Below are positions 44,901 to 54,977 of a DNA stretch of 64,000 bases, in pieces. Below the pieces are notes generated by a model. The model saw only the letters and a list, made by a program, of their open reading frames with translations, did no database searches and had not been told where the DNA came from. Origin of the DNA: Nocardioides coralli (lineage in GTDB: Bacteria > Actinomycetota > Actinomycetes > Propionibacteriales > Nocardioidaceae); contig NZ_CP082273.1 in the NCBI RefSeq assembly GCF_019880385.1, forward strand, positions 2,790,001 through 2,854,000, written 5' to 3'. Position numbers and translations under genes: made by a program. Every line of letters begins with the position of its first letter. Positions within the stretch are counted from its first letter, which is position 1.

Positions 44901-44978
44901 CCCCCGATGGTAGTCCCGTCGGGTGATGTCGGTCCCTTTCCCTCCGCTGGTCACCCGCCCTCCCGTAGCGTGTCCGGC

Positions 44979-45698
44979 ATGAACGACGTCGTCCGGCACG
45001 GCCTCGATCACCTGGCGGAGAACCTCTCGGAGATCAAGGCGGAGCTCAAACCCCGGCTGCGGGGCTGGCTCCACCTGGTCAACGCCCCCCTCACGCTCGC
45101 GGCCGGGATCGTGCTCATCGCCCTCTCCCCGACCGCCTCGACCCGCGCAGGGTCAGCCCTCTTCGCCGGGACCGCGGTGCTGCTGTTCACGGTCTCCGCG
45201 GTCTACCACCGCGGAACCTGGTCGCCCCCGATCCAGCGGTTCCTCAAGAGGTTCGACCACGCCAACATCTTCCTGCTGATCGCCGGTTCCTACACGCCGT
45301 TCACGCTGCTGCTGCTCCAGGGTGTCGAGCGGATCGTGCTGCTCGCGACGGTGTGGGGCGGCGCCATCCTCGGTGTCGCGTTCCGGGTCCTCTGGCCCGA
45401 CGCGCCGCGCTGGCTCTACACCCCGATCTACGTCGCCCTCGGCTGGGCGGCCGTGTTCTTCATGCCTGGCTTCGCGGAGGGTGCGCGCGGGCTGGGCGTC
45501 GGGATGGGGACCGCCGTGCTGGTCCTCGTCATCGTGGGTGGCGCCCTCTACACCCTCGGCGGCGTGGTCTACGGCCTCCAGCGTCCCGACCCGTGGCCGC
45601 GCTGGTTCGGGTTCCACGAGGTGTTCCACACGCTGACCATCCTGGCGTTCATCACCCACTACGTCGGGGTCTCGCTCGCGACGTACTCGCTGCGCTGA
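44979..45698 (+). CDS. trhA: hemolysin III / PAQR family membrane protein
   Basis: This 239-residue, seven-helix membrane protein has the family histidines and acids in SAVYHRGTW, RFDHANIFLLIAGSYTPF and HEVFHTLTILAFITHY. PAQR/TrhA proteins are thought to be zinc-dependent hydrolases that adjust membrane lipid state. The first 30 residues (DHLAENLSEIKAELKPRLRG) are a typical cytosolic lead. It is divergent from uppS, as in the mycobacterial locus (Rv1085c). Confidence 0.92.
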   Translation: MNDVVRHGLDHLAENLSEIKAELKPRLRGWLHLVNAPLTLAAGIVLIALSPTASTRAGSALFAGTAVLLFTVSAVYHRGTWSPPIQRFLKRFDHANIFLLIAGSYTPFTLLLLQGVERIVLLATVWGGAILGVAFRVLWPDAPRWLYTPIYVALGWAAVFFMPGFAEGARGLGVGMGTAVLVLVIVGGALYTLGGVVYGLQRPDPWPRWFGFHEVFHTLTILAFITHYVGVSLATYSLR

Positions 45699-45714
45699 CG
45701 TGCCCCCCGGCCGG

Positions 45715-46596
45715 CTAGGTCAGGGTGTAGGTGAGCGCGACCAGCAGGCTGACCGCGCCCACGGCCGCAGCCACGGCCAGAGCCCCCCGCGGCGACCGCT
45801 GTGCCAGCCGCTCGACCCCTTGGTAGAGGGCGGTCAACGCCAATAGGGCCGCCGTCACGTGGAGCAGCACCGCGAGCAGCACCCCCAGCACCATCCCGGC
45901 GACCCGGAACCGACCCCACGTCAGTCCGAGCACCAGGGGCACGACGACCGCCACCGACAGCCCGCCGACCAGCTCGGACCACCACGGCCGCTCCCCCATC
46001 CACGGCAGCACCGTCGCGAGGTCGACCAGGTCGATCGTGGCCAGCACGCCGAGCAGCACCACGAGTCCGAGGGACCCGGCGGCAGCCACCCGGTAGTAGG
46101 TCCAGCGGGAGCGTGACCAGGCGGCGGACCCCACGAAGATCGTGGCGGCGGCGACCGCCGACCAGACGACCCAGCGGCGGACGACGCCGGTGCCGGTGTC
46201 GGCCATCGCGTCGCGGAAGACCCGGTCGGCGACGTCGCGCGTGACCACGTGGCCCGCCTTCGAGACGTAGGAGACCGCGTCGTCCTCGCCGGCGACCAGG
46301 CCGTCGTGGAGCAGCGCCGCCGGGAGGTGGGCACCGGTGCGGGGCACGAGCCAGGTGAACAGCCACGGGACGGAGGTCAGGTCGGTGCGGAACTCGACGC
46401 TGGCAGGGACGACCAGCTCGCCGAGCTCGCGGTCGGCGTAGGCGATCGCCCGCTCCATCTCGAAGCACTCCACGCCGTCGCGGACGTGACGCTCCAGGAC
46501 GACCTGCGGCTCCTCGTGGGGAACCGGTGGCGAGCCGCCGATGGGGCCACCGTCGTAGAAGCGCCCGGGCTGCGCGTCGACCGGTTCGGGCTGCAT
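45715..46596 (-). CDS. DUF1353 membrane protein
   Basis: This 293-residue protein has a soluble N-terminal half (about residues 1-130) with a DUF1353-like core: VPASVEFRTDLTSVPWLFTWLVP, HLPAALLHDGLV and VADRVFRDAMAD. Five or so membrane helices fill the rest. DUF1353 proteins are often phage-associated small proteins. The fusion to a membrane half is common only in actinobacteria as far as I recall. The function is unknown. The ATG at 46596 is used because the upstream frame overlaps the DUF255 gene. Confidence 0.78.
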   Translation of the reverse strand: MQPEPVDAQPGRFYDGGPIGGSPPVPHEEPQVVLERHVRDGVECFEMERAIAYADRELGELVVPASVEFRTDLTSVPWLFTWLVPRTGAHLPAALLHDGLVAGEDDAVSYVSKAGHVVTRDVADRVFRDAMADTGTGVVRRWVVWSAVAAATIFVGSAAWSRSRWTYYRVAAAGSLGLVVLLGVLATIDLVDLATVLPWMGERPWWSELVGGLSVAVVVPLVLGLTWGRFRVAGMVLGVLLAVLLHVTAALLALTALYQGVERLAQRSPRGALAVAAAVGAVSLLVALTYTLT

Positions 46597-46627
46597 GCCT
46601 CCACTGTCGCACCGATCGCCGACAGCG

Positions 46628-48580
<1,953 letters not shown>

Positions 48581-48651
48581 GACCCGACCGTACGGCGCAC
48601 CCGGGTAGGCGGTCAGCCCCGGGCGACCGGAGACGGTGCTTGGATGGAGGT

Positions 48652-49260
48652 GTGGACGCGCAGGCCTGGGACGAGCGGTACGCCGCGAGCGACCTGGTGT
48701 GGTCGGCCGAGCCCAACCGGTTCGTGGCTGCCGAGTGCGCCGACCTGTCGCCGGGTCGGGCGGTCGACCTCGCGGCGGGCGAGGGACGCAACGCGATCTG
48801 GCTGGCCCGCCGGGGCTGGGACGTGACCGCGGTCGACTTCTCGCAGGTCGGCCTCGACAAGGGCCGACGGCTGGCCGGCGACACCCGGGTGGACTGGGTC
48901 CGCGGCGACGCGACGACGTGGCGGCCGGGCGCGCCCGTGGACCTCGTCGTGCTCGCCTACCTGCAGCTGCCCGCCGACACGCGTCGCGCCGCCCACCGCA
49001 ACGGGTTCACGGCCCTCGCGCCCGGCGGCACCATGCTGGTGGTGGCACACGACTCCACCAACCTCACCGAGGGCACGGGCGGCCCCCAGGACGCGTCGGT
49101 GCTGATGACGGCCGAGGACGTGCTGGCGGACCTCGCCGACCTGGACCCCGAGGTGGTGCGGGCCGAGCGGGTGTCGCGGCTCGTCGCCCCGGGTGACGAC
49201 CACCGCGGGGAAGCCGCCCGGACCGCCTGGGACTGCCTGGTCCGCGTACGCCGCCGCTGA
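48652..49260 (+). CDS. class I SAM-dependent methyltransferase
   Basis: This 202-residue protein starts [16 protein letters not shown]. Its SAM-binding motif I is [19 protein letters not shown], with VTAVDFS as the acidic motif, followed by [11 protein letters not shown] and a [13 protein letters not shown] motif. This is the tellurite-resistance/TehB-like small methyltransferase group. I prefer GTG 48652 to the in-frame TTG at 48640 because family homology begins there, although GGAGG lies only one base before the GTG. The acceptor is unknown. Confidence 0.88.
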   Translation: MDAQAWDERYAASDLVWSAEPNRFVAAECADLSPGRAVDLAAGEGRNAIWLARRGWDVTAVDFSQVGLDKGRRLAGDTRVDWVRGDATTWRPGAPVDLVVLAYLQLPADTRRAAHRNGFTALAPGGTMLVVAHDSTNLTEGTGGPQDASVLMTAEDVLADLADLDPEVVRAERVSRLVAPGDDHRGEAARTAWDCLVRVRRR

Positions 49261-49263
49261 GCG

Positions 49264-50121
49264 TCAGCGACGCTTCCGCAGGCGCGCCACCGCGGTGTGG
49301 AGCGGGTGGTCGCTGACCTCGACCCGCCGCGCGTCGTAGTCCCGCCAGCCGAGCCGGCCGCCGCCCATGATCCAGTCGATGTAGGTCGGCCGCGGCGGGG
49401 TGCACCGCTTGTCCGTCGTCCGACCGCCGTTGGCCGCGCGCGCGTCCGTGCGACGGGTGACCTTGCAGAACCACTCCCGCCGCTCGTTGGCGTCGCCGAG
49501 GATCATCACCGGGCCGCCGCGCTCCCGCAGCCGGTTGTAGAGCCGCAGCTGCTTGCGGGTGGCGCTGTCGCGGTCGGCCTCCTGGTCGCGGGGCGAGTTG
49601 TGGACGTCGATGACGAAGAACCGGCGCCCGGTCCGCTCCTCCTTGAGCCGCACCCACGGCACCGGCCGCTCGAACCCGCTGAACGTGGTCTCGATCGACC
49701 CGTGGTCGACGAGGTCGAAGCGTGCCTTGCGCCAGGCGATCTGGAGTCGCAGCCCCTGGCCGCCGTACCGCTTCCCCGGCCAGATCCGGTAGCGCGGCAG
49801 CTTCTTCCGCAGCCAGCGCAGCTGGTCGTCCTGGACCTCCTGCATCGCCAGCACCTTCAGCTTCTGCTTCCGGATGAGCCGGGCGGTCCGGAAGGTGCGC
49901 TTCTTGTCGCCGCCGCGGGTGTGGTTGCTGCCGAGGATGTTGAGGGTGCCGACCTTGAACAATCGGTCCTCGGCTCGCACCTTGGCGGCCGGAGCCGGGC
50001 GTGGGAGCGGGTCGGGGCCGGCCGCGACAGCCACGAGCGGGAGCGCCAGCGCGCCGGCGGCGAGCAGCGCGACGAGGGTGGCGACGAGGGACGTACGGGG
50101 GGTCAGGCGTCGGGGGGACAC
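49264..50121 (-). CDS. exported endonuclease/exonuclease/phosphatase-fold protein
   Basis: This 285-residue protein has a signal peptide (hydrophobic residues about 11-33) and a Pro/Ala linker. The EEP fold is shown by FKVGTLNILGSNHT, LAMQEVQDDQLRWL (metal Glu), VIDVHNSPRD, GGPVMILGDANERREW (metal/catalytic GDxN) and SDHPLHTAV. It should be a secreted phosphoesterase or nuclease. The many Arg/Lys residues suggest a nucleic acid or other polyanion as substrate, which is inference. Confidence 0.85.
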   Translation of the reverse strand: MSPRRLTPRTSLVATLVALLAAGALALPLVAVAAGPDPLPRPAPAAKVRAEDRLFKVGTLNILGSNHTRGGDKKRTFRTARLIRKQKLKVLAMQEVQDDQLRWLRKKLPRYRIWPGKRYGGQGLRLQIAWRKARFDLVDHGSIETTFSGFERPVPWVRLKEERTGRRFFVIDVHNSPRDQEADRDSATRKQLRLYNRLRERGGPVMILGDANERREWFCKVTRRTDARAANGGRTTDKRCTPPRPTYIDWIMGGGRLGWRDYDARRVEVSDHPLHTAVARLRKRR

Positions 50122-50206
50122 CGCTTCACGATACGCACGCGACGCCGTGCACGTGTCAACTCCGGCGGGGCGGTTCCCTGAGTCGGGCTGTTGGCAGGAC
50201 GGCGCG

Positions 50207-50431
50207 TCAGTCCTGCGAGTCGGTCCTGTGGTCGACGGGCTCGTCGCCGTAGACGCCGGCGTCCTTGGCCTGCTGCGCCTTGCGCAGCTGCTTGACCAGG
50301 CTGAAGCCGAGCAGGACCACAGCGGCGATCAGCAGGAGGAAGATCGCGAAGGCGACCCAGCCCGCGCGGACGTCCTCCGGCTCGGGCCCCTCCTCCACCA
50401 TCGGGAGGAGCGTGGTCAGCAGCATCAGCAT
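50207..50431 (-). CDS. small single-pass membrane protein
   Basis: This 74-residue protein has one helix at about residues 24-46 (AGWVAFAIFLLLIAAVVLLG), a basic stretch LVKQLRKAQQAKDAG after it, and an acidic C-terminus. It lies just downstream of mca on the same strand, as Rv1083 lies next to mca in M. tuberculosis. No function is known. Confidence 0.82.
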   Translation of the reverse strand: MLMLLTTLLPMVEEGPEPEDVRAGWVAFAIFLLLIAAVVLLGFSLVKQLRKAQQAKDAGVYGDEPVDHRTDSQD

Positions 50432-50457
50432 GGGTCCAGTGTCTCAGGCCGGACCAC

Positions 50458-51342
50458 TCACCGCGGTGTCGGGATCCCGGCGAAGAGGTCGTCCTCCGGC
50501 GTGGGTGCGTCGACGTGGGACACGACGAGCTCGTAGTCCTCGGTGGGCCAGGCCTTCTCCTGGATCTCCCGCGGGATGGCGAACCAGTGGCCGTCGGGGT
50601 CGATCTGGGTCGCGTGGGCGAGCAGGGCCTGGTCGCGGACCCCGAAGTAGTCGGCGCAGGGCACGCGCGTGGTGATCCGGGCGTCCCACTCCGGCTCCGG
50701 CACCCACTCCTTGAGCCGCTCGGCGTAGGGCGACTCGAGCGCGTGGGCCAGCATCGCGTCGTGGAGCGCCTGCGTGCGCGGCCGGTTGAACGAGTGGTGG
50801 TAGTAGAGCTTCAGCGGCTGCCACGGCTCACCGAGGTCGGGGTAGGCGGCGGCGTCGCCGGCGGCGTGGAAGGCCGCGACCGCCACCCGGTTGCACTGCA
50901 CGTGGTCGGGGTGCGGGTAGCCGCCGCGCTCGTCGTACGTCGTCACGACGTGGGGTCGGAACTCGCGCATCAGCCGGACCAGGGGGACCGCCGCCTCCTC
51001 CACGGGGATCCGCGCGAAGCAGCCCTCCGGCAGCGGCGGCTTCGGGTCACCCTCGGGCCACCCCGAGTCGACGAAACCGAGCCAGTCCTGGCGCACGCCG
51101 AGGATGTCGCGGGCCCGCTCCATCTCCTGCCGGCGCACCTCGGAGATGTTGGCGAGGATCTCGGGACGGTCCATCTTCGGGTTGAGGATGGATCCCCGCT
51201 CGCCGCCCGTGCAGGTGACCACGTGCACGTCGACGCCCTCGTCGACGTAGCGCGCGGTCGAGGCGGCCCCCTTGCTCGACTCGTCGTCGGGGTGGGCGTG
51301 CACGTGCATCAGGCGGAAGCCTGCCCGGGGGCGCTGCGACAT
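50458..51342 (-). CDS. mca: mycothiol conjugate amidase
   Basis: This 294-residue zinc amidase cleaves mycothiol S-conjugates to a mercapturic acid and GlcN-Ins for detoxification. LmbE-family landmarks are the zinc motif HAHPDDESSKG, TCTGGERGSILNP, RRQEMERA and the catalytic YPHPDHVQCN. Length and sequence fit Mca rather than MshB. Its presence implies the host makes mycothiol, a strong actinobacterial marker. Confidence 0.95.
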   Translation of the reverse strand: MSQRPRAGFRLMHVHAHPDDESSKGAASTARYVDEGVDVHVVTCTGGERGSILNPKMDRPEILANISEVRRQEMERARDILGVRQDWLGFVDSGWPEGDPKPPLPEGCFARIPVEEAAVPLVRLMREFRPHVVTTYDERGGYPHPDHVQCNRVAVAAFHAAGDAAAYPDLGEPWQPLKLYYHHSFNRPRTQALHDAMLAHALESPYAERLKEWVPEPEWDARITTRVPCADYFGVRDQALLAHATQIDPDGHWFAIPREIQEKAWPTEDYELVVSHVDAPTPEDDLFAGIPTPR

Positions 51343-51371
51343 GCGGGAAGTCTATGGGCGACGATTGAGGC

Positions 51372-51758
51372 ATGACCTCCCTGGCCGAGCGCTACGGGTC
51401 CCCGTCGCGGGGTCGCCGCCGGCTCGGGCTGGTCCTGGTGGCCGCGGTCGTGGCGGTCGCGGCGGGCTGGCTGGCCTGGGCCACGTGGTTCCACGCCACT
51501 CCCGCGGTGCAGTCGGACCAGCTGGGCTACGAGGTGGTCGACGACAACACCGCGGTCGCCGTGGTGCAGGTCCGGCTCGAGGACGGCGTGACGGCCAGCT
51601 GCCGCGTCCGTGCCTTCGCCGAGGACCACGTCACCGTCGGGGAGCTGGCCTTCGAGCCCGAGCCGGGCCGCAACGAGGTGCGGGTCCGGACCGAGCGTCG
51701 GGCCACCAACGTCACCCTCCTCGGGTGCACCGCACCGGGCCAGCCACGGCCCCGGTGA
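51372..51758 (+). CDS. DUF4307 membrane-anchored protein
   Basis: This 128-residue protein has the N-terminal ERYGSP motif, a basic stretch, one membrane helix (about residues 18-40) and an extracytoplasmic beta-rich domain. That domain has QLGYEVVDDNTAVAVVQV and CRVRAFAEDHVTVGEL. It matches DUF4307 (Rv1081c), which lies between mca and greA. The function is unknown. It is divergent from mca with 29 bp between starts, and upstream of greA. Confidence 0.87.
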   Translation: MTSLAERYGSPSRGRRRLGLVLVAAVVAVAAGWLAWATWFHATPAVQSDQLGYEVVDDNTAVAVVQVRLEDGVTASCRVRAFAEDHVTVGELAFEPEPGRNEVRVRTERRATNVTLLGCTAPGQPRPR

Positions 51759-51787
51759 GGCTCTCGACCTGAATTTGTCACGCGTCC

Positions 51788-51797
51788 TTGCTAACCT
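51788..51797 (+). promoter_or_regulatory. putative extended -10 promoter of greA
   Basis: TTGCTAACCT contains TGC followed by TAACCT, an extended -10 of the TANNNT type about 108 bp upstream of the greA start. No convincing -35 lies at the right distance. The transcript would carry a leader with a T-rich stretch (GCTTTTTCTC) near 51870. Confidence 0.35.
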
Positions 51798-51904
51798 GTG
51801 GGCTACACGACATCCCGCAGGGCCGCCAGCAGCCTGGACCGTGACTCATCACGAGGGCCCAGCGGGTTTTGCTTTTTCTCAGGACCAGGCAGGAGATGAC
51901 ACCC

Positions 51905-52405
51905 ATGACGCAGTCCGCACAGCCGACTCAGGTCTGGCTGACCCAGAAGACCTACGACCGGCTCAACGCCGAGCTCGAGGATCTGCGGGGTCCCCGGCGC
52001 CAGGAGGTCATCGAGCGCATCAGCGCCGCCCGCGACGAGGGCGACCTCAAGGAGAACGGCGGCTACCACGCGGCCAAGGACGAGCAGGGCAAGATCGAGG
52101 CCCGCATCATCCAGCTCGAGGAGATGCTCAGCCAGGCCAGCACCGAGACCTCCGACGACGACGGCGTCGTCTCCCCGGGCAAGCTGGTGACCTACCGCTA
52201 CGCCGGTGACGACGAGGACGAGCAGTTCCTCCTCGGGGCCCGGGAGGTCGACGACGATCACGAGGACGTCGAGGTCTTCTCGCCGCAGTCCCCGCTCGGC
52301 TCCGCCATGGTGGGCGCCACCCGGGGCTCGACGGTCGACTTCGAGGCTCCCAACGGCAAGACCCTCAAGATCGAGGTCGTCGACGCCGTCCCCTTCCGGG
52401 AGTGA
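51905..52405 (+). CDS. greA: transcription elongation factor GreA
   Basis: This 166-residue protein has the GreA N-terminal coiled coil with LTQKTYDRLNAELEDL and the acidic tip SAARDEGDLKENGGYHAAKDEQ, which enters the RNA polymerase secondary channel to stimulate transcript cleavage. A C-terminal FKBP-like domain follows (about 85-166, GATRGSTVDFEAPNG). The ATG at 51905 is nine bases after GGAG; the ATG at 51896 abuts that site and is rejected. Confidence 0.95.
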   Translation: MTQSAQPTQVWLTQKTYDRLNAELEDLRGPRRQEVIERISAARDEGDLKENGGYHAAKDEQGKIEARIIQLEEMLSQASTETSDDDGVVSPGKLVTYRYAGDDEDEQFLLGAREVDDDHEDVEVFSPQSPLGSAMVGATRGSTVDFEAPNGKTLKIEVVDAVPFRE

Positions 52406-52441
52406 CCCGCCGGGAGTGACCCGCCGACCGGGCCCGCCCAG

Positions 52442-53650
52442 TCACTCGAAGACGCGGTAGCCACACTCGCGGAGGCGGGTCATCACGCGCTCCGCGTGCG
52501 GCTCCCCCCGGGTCTCCATCTGGATCCGGACCTCGACCTCGTCGATGTCCAGGCTGGGGGAGATCCGCTCGTGGGCGACCTCGAGGATGTTGGCGCCCGC
52601 CTCCCCCAGCTCCGTCAGCAGCCGCGCCAGGCCGCCGGGCCGGTCGGGGATGTTGACGCGCAGGTAGAGGTAGCGGCCGGCCGAGGCCATGCCGTGCCGG
52701 ATCACCTTGCCCAGCAGCAGCGGGTCGATGTTGCCGCCGGAGAGCACCGCGACCGTCGGCGTCTCGTACGCCGTCGGGTCGTCGAGCAGGGCCGCCACCG
52801 CGGCCGCACCGGCCGGTTCGACCACCATCTTGGCGCGCTCGATCAGCGCCAGCAGCGCCTGGGAGAGCGACTCCTCCGACACGGTGACCACGTCGTCGAC
52901 GTAGTCCCGCACCGCGGCGAAGGTGACATCGCCGGGCAGGCCGACCGCGATGCCGTCGGCCATGGTCGACATCGACTCCAGCGCCCGGGGCGACCCCGCC
53001 GCGAGCGAACCCGGGAACGCGGCCGCACCCTCGGCCTGGATCCCGACCACCCGGACGTCGGGCTTGTGGGTCTTGACGGCGAGCGCGATGCCGGCCAGGA
53101 GGCCACCACCACCGGTCGGGACCATCACGGTCCGGACCTCGGGCGCCTGCTCCAGGATCTCCAGCCCGCAGCTGGCCTGGCCGGCCACGATGTCGACGTG
53201 GTCGAAGGGGTGGATCAGCACCGCGCCGGTCTCCTCGGAGAACTCGCGGGCCCGCTTCAGCGCGTTCTCGAGGTAGCGCCCCTCGAAGACCACGTCGGCG
53301 CCGTAGGCACGGGTGGCCTTCTCCTTGGGGATCGGCGCGCCCTCCGGCATGAAGACCGTCGCCTTGATGCCCAGCATCTGCGCTGCCAGGGCCACGCCCT
53401 GGGCGTGGTTGCCGGCCGACGCCGCCACCACCCCGGCGGAGCGCTCCTCGTCGCTGAGCCTGGCCATCCGGACGTAGGCGCCCCGGGCCTTGAACGAGCC
53501 GGTGCGCTGGAGGTTCTCGCACTTCAGCTTCACGGGCCCGCCCGCCAGGGCGGAGAGCCACCGCGACTCCTCCATCGGAGTCGTGACCGCGACGCCCTCG
53601 AGCAGCTCGCGGGCACGCACCATGTCCTCAGGACTCGGCAGGTCGGTCAC
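52442..53650 (-). CDS. ilvA: threonine ammonia-lyase
   Basis: This 402-residue PLP enzyme deaminates threonine to 2-oxobutanoate. It has the PLP lysine in RTGSFKARGAY, SAGNHAQGVALA, the phosphate loop PTGGGGLLAGIA, and a single C-terminal ACT domain (about residues 325-402, VNIPDRPGGLARLLTELGE). The short form with one ACT domain is the catabolic/TdcB-like type common in actinobacteria, which can also feed isoleucine synthesis. Its start overlaps the end of the permease gene by 23 bp, suggesting one transcript. Confidence 0.93.
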   Translation of the reverse strand: MTDLPSPEDMVRARELLEGVAVTTPMEESRWLSALAGGPVKLKCENLQRTGSFKARGAYVRMARLSDEERSAGVVAASAGNHAQGVALAAQMLGIKATVFMPEGAPIPKEKATRAYGADVVFEGRYLENALKRAREFSEETGAVLIHPFDHVDIVAGQASCGLEILEQAPEVRTVMVPTGGGGLLAGIALAVKTHKPDVRVVGIQAEGAAAFPGSLAAGSPRALESMSTMADGIAVGLPGDVTFAAVRDYVDDVVTVSEESLSQALLALIERAKMVVEPAGAAAVAALLDDPTAYETPTVAVLSGGNIDPLLLGKVIRHGMASAGRYLYLRVNIPDRPGGLARLLTELGEAGANILEVAHERISPSLDIDEVEVRIQMETRGEPHAERVMTRLRECGYRVFE

Positions 53651-54968
53651 CGTTGCTTCCTTCCGTGTCGGGCGGGTCTGCCCCCACCTCGTCGTAGTCC
53701 TCCTCGAGCTCCCGCTCGGGGTCGCCGGACCCCACCTCGGTGTAGCTGGCCAGGTGCTGGACCACCGCGTTGCCGGCCGCGACGAGCGGTACGGCGATGA
53801 GCGCCCCGGCGATGCCGGCCACGAGCACCCCGCAGCCGATCGCGAGGATCACGCCGAGGGGGTGGATCGACACGAAGCGGCCCATGAGGAACGGCTGGAG
53901 CACGTGACCCTCGATCTGCTGGACCAGGATCACGCCGCCCAGCATGAGCAGCGCCGTGATCGGTCCCTGGTCGACGAGCGCGACCAGCACGGCGACGGCG
54001 CCTGCGATCGTCGCCCCGACCATCGGGACGAACGCGCCGAGGAACACCAGGACCCCGATCGCGAGCACGAACGGCACGCCGAGCACGGCGGCCACGATCA
54101 TCACCCCGGCCGCGTCGACGGCCGCCACCAGCACCGTCGCCCGGACGAACTTCGTCAGGCTGCCCCAGGCCACCCGGCCGCTGGTGTCGACGCGTTCGCG
54201 CGCCGCCCGCGGGGCGAGCCGCACCACCCAGGACCAGATCCGCTCGCCGTCGGCCAGGAAGAAGTAGGTGGCGAACAGCACGATGAAGAAGCCGGCGACC
54301 ACGTGGCCGACCGCGGTACCGACCTCGAGGGTCCGGGTCAGGACACCGCCCTCCTCGGTGCTGGCCGTGATCGCCTCCTGCATCCCCTGCAGGGTCTCGT
54401 TGATCTGCGACTCACTGGCCTGGAGCGGGCCGGTCTGCAACCAGGTGCTGATCCGCCCGATGCCGTCGGCGACCGAGTCGGCGAGGTCGGCGGCACCCAC
54501 GGCCACCTGCTGGCCCACGAAGGTCAGCAGCAGACCCACGCTGCCCAGGCCCACCAGCACGACCACCAGCGAGCCGAGCCCGCTGGGCACACCCCACCGG
54601 CTGAGTCGGCGTACGGCGGGCGAGCTGAGGGCCGCGGCCAGCAGCGCCACGGCCAGGGGCACGGTGATGACCGCGAAGTAGGCCAGGAGCCAGAGCACGA
54701 TGTAGGCGGCGCCGGCGATCACGAGAAACCGCCAGGCCCAGGAGGCGGCGAGGTCGACGCCGTAGGGGACCTGGGCGCGCTCGAGGTTGCTCACGCCGGC
54801 GGTGATGGGGGGCGGGGCGGCACGACGCTCGGCCCGGGCCTCCGCCCATTGCTGCACGAACCGCTCGGCGAGGCTGTCGTCCTGCCCGCGGTTGAACCGC
54901 GCCAGCAGCCGCCGGCGCTGCTCCTCGGCGCCCTCCGGCTCCGGCGGGGGGCTGGCCTCGGTGGTCAC
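53628..54968 (-). CDS. AI-2E family transporter (PerM-like permease)
   Basis: This 446-residue protein has a 75-residue polar N-terminus, about eight membrane helices in the PF01594 arrangement and a large loop (about residues 150-230). It shows the conserved GAFVPMVGATIAG and QQIEGHVLQPFLMGR motifs. The C-terminus is acidic. Members export or exchange small solutes; the AI-2 link is historical and the substrate is unknown. It probably forms a transcription unit with ilvA downstream. Confidence 0.9.
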   Translation of the reverse strand: MTTEASPPPEPEGAEEQRRRLLARFNRGQDDSLAERFVQQWAEARAERRAAPPPITAGVSNLERAQVPYGVDLAASWAWRFLVIAGAAYIVLWLLAYFAVITVPLAVALLAAALSSPAVRRLSRWGVPSGLGSLVVVLVGLGSVGLLLTFVGQQVAVGAADLADSVADGIGRISTWLQTGPLQASESQINETLQGMQEAITASTEEGGVLTRTLEVGTAVGHVVAGFFIVLFATYFFLADGERIWSWVVRLAPRAARERVDTSGRVAWGSLTKFVRATVLVAAVDAAGVMIVAAVLGVPFVLAIGVLVFLGAFVPMVGATIAGAVAVLVALVDQGPITALLMLGGVILVQQIEGHVLQPFLMGRFVSIHPLGVILAIGCGVLVAGIAGALIAVPLVAAGNAVVQHLASYTEVGSGDPERELEEDYDEVGADPPDTEGSNGDRPAES

Positions 54969-54977
54969 GCCGACAGG

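Noticed and set aside
51838..51904. An intrinsic terminator or attenuator before greA, suggested by the T-rich GCTTTTTCTC.
   Set aside because: No convincing stem precedes the T-run; the nearby GGGCCC is too short to support a call.
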